From the NCBI GenBank assembly GCA_002501695.1, contig DANZ01000021.1:1-7842 (forward strand): 7,842 nt of DNA, in the 5' to 3' direction. A program made the translations under genes and the position numbers. Within the stretch, counting starts at the first letter, position 1, and every line of letters begins with the position of its first letter. The stretch is from Methanolobus sp. UBA474 (lineage in GTDB: Archaea > Halobacteriota > Methanosarcinia > Methanosarcinales > Methanosarcinaceae). Below the pieces are notes generated by a model, which did no database searches, was not told the DNA's origin, and was given only the letters and a program-made list of their open reading frames with translations. Below are positions 6,517 to 7,842 of the stretch, in pieces.

Positions 6517-7143
6517 TTAGGACTGCAGCGCCCCCACCAGCCTCTTCGTAATCTCCGCCACGTGCCTGCCCTGGAACCGTGCGATCGCCAGTTCGTTCTC
6601 GCTTGGGAGCCTTGTGTCCGGGCCACTCCCTGCGATAGTTGAGGACCCGTAAGGACTGCCACCTGTGATCTCAGTAAGTATGGATTGCCTTTTCTCAGAA
6701 TAGGGCACACCAACTATTATCATGCCGTGATGCAGCAGGGTAGTGTGAAAGCTCAGGATCGTGGATTCCTGGCCCCCGTGCTGGGTAGCGCTGGCTGTGA
6801 AAACGCTTCCTACCTTGCCGATCAGTGCACCTTCGGACCACAAACTGCCAGTCATGTCAAGGAAAGCGCGCATCTGCGCTATCATCATCCCGAACCTTGT
6901 AGGTGTGCCGAATATGACCGCGTCCGCCTCGGCCAGGTTATCGGGAGTTGCCTCCGGAATGTGACCGAACATCTTCCTGTACTCAGTAGCCCCCTGTTTT
7001 TCCAGGACCTCTGGCGTGTATGTCTCAGGGATCTGATATAAACACACATCAGCTCCTTCTACTTCCCTGGCCCCCTCGGCAATTGCTTCGGCCATCCTGT
7101 ATATGTGCCCGTACAGGCTGTAGAAAATGACATTTACTTTCAC
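6517..7143 (-). CDS. wrbA: WrbA-type NAD(P)H:quinone oxidoreductase (flavodoxin fold)
   Basis: This is a 208-residue cytoplasmic flavoprotein that should bind FMN and reduce quinones by two electrons with NAD(P)H, limiting semiquinone and oxygen stress. The N-terminal YSLYGHI (8-14) is the FMN phosphate loop. PTRFG (81-85), QMRAFLDMTGSLW (90-102), SATQHGGQES (118-127), HHGM (138-141) and GGSPYGSSTIAG (161-172) are the standard WrbA signatures, and length is normal. One small deviation is PTRFGMM where most members have PTRFGNM. The start is a GTG (7143-7141), supported by GAGGGG eight to nine bases upstream and by the conserved KVNVIFYS N-terminus directly after it. Its start lies 10 bp after the stop of a small membrane ORF whose end overlaps the ribosome binding site, so coupled translation is possible. 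Confidence 0.93.
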   Translation of the reverse strand: MKVNVIFYSLYGHIYRMAEAIAEGAREVEGADVCLYQIPETYTPEVLEKQGATEYRKMFGHIPEATPDNLAEADAVIFGTPTRFGMMIAQMRAFLDMTGSLWSEGALIGKVGSVFTASATQHGGQESTILSFHTTLLHHGMIIVGVPYSEKRQSILTEITGGSPYGSSTIAGSGPDTRLPSENELAIARFQGRHVAEITKRLVGALQS

Positions 7144-7153
7144 AATACCCCTC

Positions 7154-7360
7154 TTACTTTAGCTCCCTGCTGAATATCCATTGATAACATCCCGCTCCCC
7201 ACCTGCAAATCCAGGTTGAGACACTCATCAGGATATGTCTGATAAACTCTGTGATGACACCAAATAAATAACTTCCCCGGCAGAAGCCTCTATCCGCAAG
7301 TATAAGTAGAAGAAACATGATGATAGATATAATTATCATTAGTATGTAAATATCTAACAT
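7154..7360 (-). CDS. possible small membrane protein upstream of wrbA
   Basis: A 68-codon frame begins MLDIYILMIIISIIMFLLLILADRG in its protein, giving one strong membrane helix (about 4-22). A mixed tail follows, with C27, C52 and C58 and aromatic residues (STWICRWGAGCYQWIF). It ends 10 bp before the GTG of wrbA, an arrangement suggestive of an operon. No Shine-Dalgarno match precedes the ATG. A TATA-like CTTATATG on the minus strand (7395-7402) would place transcription start only some 10-15 bases upstream, compatible with a near-leaderless transcript. I do not recognise a family. The AT-rich N-terminal part could make a hydrophobic frame by chance, so it remains uncertain. Confidence 0.45.
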   Translation of the reverse strand: MLDIYILMIIISIIMFLLLILADRGFCRGSYLFGVITEFIRHILMSVSTWICRWGAGCYQWIFSRELK

Positions 7361-7394
7361 ATAGATAGTAATTTAGCTCATAATGTTAGAAACC

Positions 7395-7402
7395 CATATA
7401 AG
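7395..7402 (-). promoter_or_regulatory. candidate TATA box for the small ORF-wrbA unit
   Basis: CTTATATG read on the minus strand lies about 37 bp before the small ORF start. It is too close to the divergent DUF2178 start (10 bp) to serve that gene. Plus-strand candidates for DUF2178 are TAAATATC (7347-7354) or TAATTTA (7369-7375), so the divergent promoters would overlap within about 50 bp. Confidence 0.35.
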
Positions 7403-7411
7403 AGGATAATA

Positions 7412-7807
7412 ATGGATAAACGCGAAAGATACACAAGAACAGCGTACTCCTTAGCGGTCTTACTCATAACTGCAGGAGTGGCTATGGTTGCGTTCCTTGA
7501 GGATCATCAGGAAATGGCTATCAGCCTTATCAATATCGGCGGAGTGATGATCTTTGTGACGTTCATCAGGGCAAAGAGATCAGGAGACGGTCCGGTAAAG
7601 GATGAAAGAACTGTCAGGATAGGTTCCTACGGACTTTCTTACTCCTGGTTCGTCACCCTTATTCTGCTTGCTGTCCTGTTCTGGATAGACTACTTCGAAC
7701 TAGTGCAATTCACAGTTGACCAGATACTGGGACTGCTGATCCTCGTAATGGCAGTCACTGCAAAAGGGTTCCAGTGGTACCTGTTCAGAAAGGGTGATGT
7801 GGAGTGA
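7412..7807 (+). CDS. DUF2178 family membrane protein
   Basis: This 131-residue integral membrane protein has four predicted helices at about 11-28, 35-52, 75-93 and 101-118. A basic cytoplasmic loop between the second and third (RAKRSGDGPVKDERTVRIG) contains KDERT at 63-67. The KDERT-xx-I then SYSW pattern is characteristic of the DUF2178 family, widespread in methanogens and haloarchaea and without a known function. The start is supported by AGAGG at 7401-7405, six bases before the ATG. The protein has no cysteines and no recognisable catalytic site. Genes of this family are commonly followed by a small HTH regulator, and the downstream bases fit that arrangement. It is transcribed divergently from the small ORF-wrbA unit. 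Confidence 0.88.
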   Translation: MDKRERYTRTAYSLAVLLITAGVAMVAFLEDHQEMAISLINIGGVMIFVTFIRAKRSGDGPVKDERTVRIGSYGLSYSWFVTLILLAVLFWIDYFELVQFTVDQILGLLILVMAVTAKGFQWYLFRKGDVE

Positions 7808-7828
7808 TGGAGTGATCAGGAGACAAAG

Positions 7829-7842
7829 ATGAAGACCAGGAT
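7829..7842 (+). CDS. first codons of a downstream gene, probably an HTH regulator (cut by window edge)
   Basis: AGGAGA at 7818-7823 followed after five bases by ATG AAG ACC AGG AT gives a protein starting MKTR. The site and spacing are good for a real start, 21 bp after the DUF2178 stop. In archaea DUF2178 genes are often followed by a small XRE-type HTH gene starting MK(T/N)R-I; the visible residues agree, but four residues cannot prove it. Confidence 0.4.

Noticed and set aside
6447..6713. Minus-strand frame overlapping the 3' part of wrbA
   Set aside because: It runs out of frame through the conserved WrbA C-terminus and has no motif of its own.
7331..7340. Second copy of the 10-mer AATTATCATT found in the 1122-1147 palindrome
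   Set aside because: It lacks the matching inverted arm at the same spacing and lies in a very AT-rich stretch inside the small ORF, so chance is the likelier explanation.

Overview
The window looks like chromosomal DNA of a methanogenic archaeon, most probably of the Methanosarcinales (a Methanosarcina/Methanolobus-like organism; the genus cannot be fixed by eye). Reasons: GGTG/AGGTGAT-type ribosome binding sites, AT-rich TATA-like promoters, small redox proteins of the MTH895 type, a DGC zinc-binding protein, a DUF2178 membrane protein apparently followed by an HTH regulator, and moderate GC with AT-rich intergenic stretches. No mobile element, CRISPR array, rRNA or tRNA was seen.

Left part (1-2105, + strand): the 3' end of a DUF318/ArsP-type permease, a calcineurin-like phosphoesterase, a 77-residue thioredoxin-like protein with a CAKC site, a DGC-domain protein with conserved cysteines, and a possible small Cys-containing membrane ORF. 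Spacing is tight (19, 51 and 17 bp for the firm genes). A 10-bp inverted repeat sits in the only wider gap, before the thioredoxin. The set looks like a metal(loid)/thiol export and redox module. A strong hairpin with a T-run closes it.

Centre (2106-6347, - strand): one 1413-residue gene for a secreted, lipid-anchored alpha-2-macroglobulin/complement-like thioester protein. It is strikingly like the eukaryotic A2M/C3/TEP proteins. It keeps the CGEQ thioester, a C3-like catalytic His in a VIHQDMMGG context 114 residues later, the FPETW start of the A2M core, and a C-terminal receptor-binding-like domain ending in SYYNP. Its promoter region holds a TATA box with a perfect 8-bp inverted repeat just upstream. 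This is the most remarkable feature of the window.

Right part (6517-7842): a WrbA-type flavodoxin/quinone reductase (- strand) lies directly downstream of a possible small membrane ORF. Divergent from them is a DUF2178 four-helix membrane protein, followed by the first codons of another gene at the window edge.

The permease-side cluster and the thioester protein converge on a shared hairpin. The thioester protein and wrbA are co-oriented but separated by 169 bp that carry a separate promoter, so they are probably independent units.
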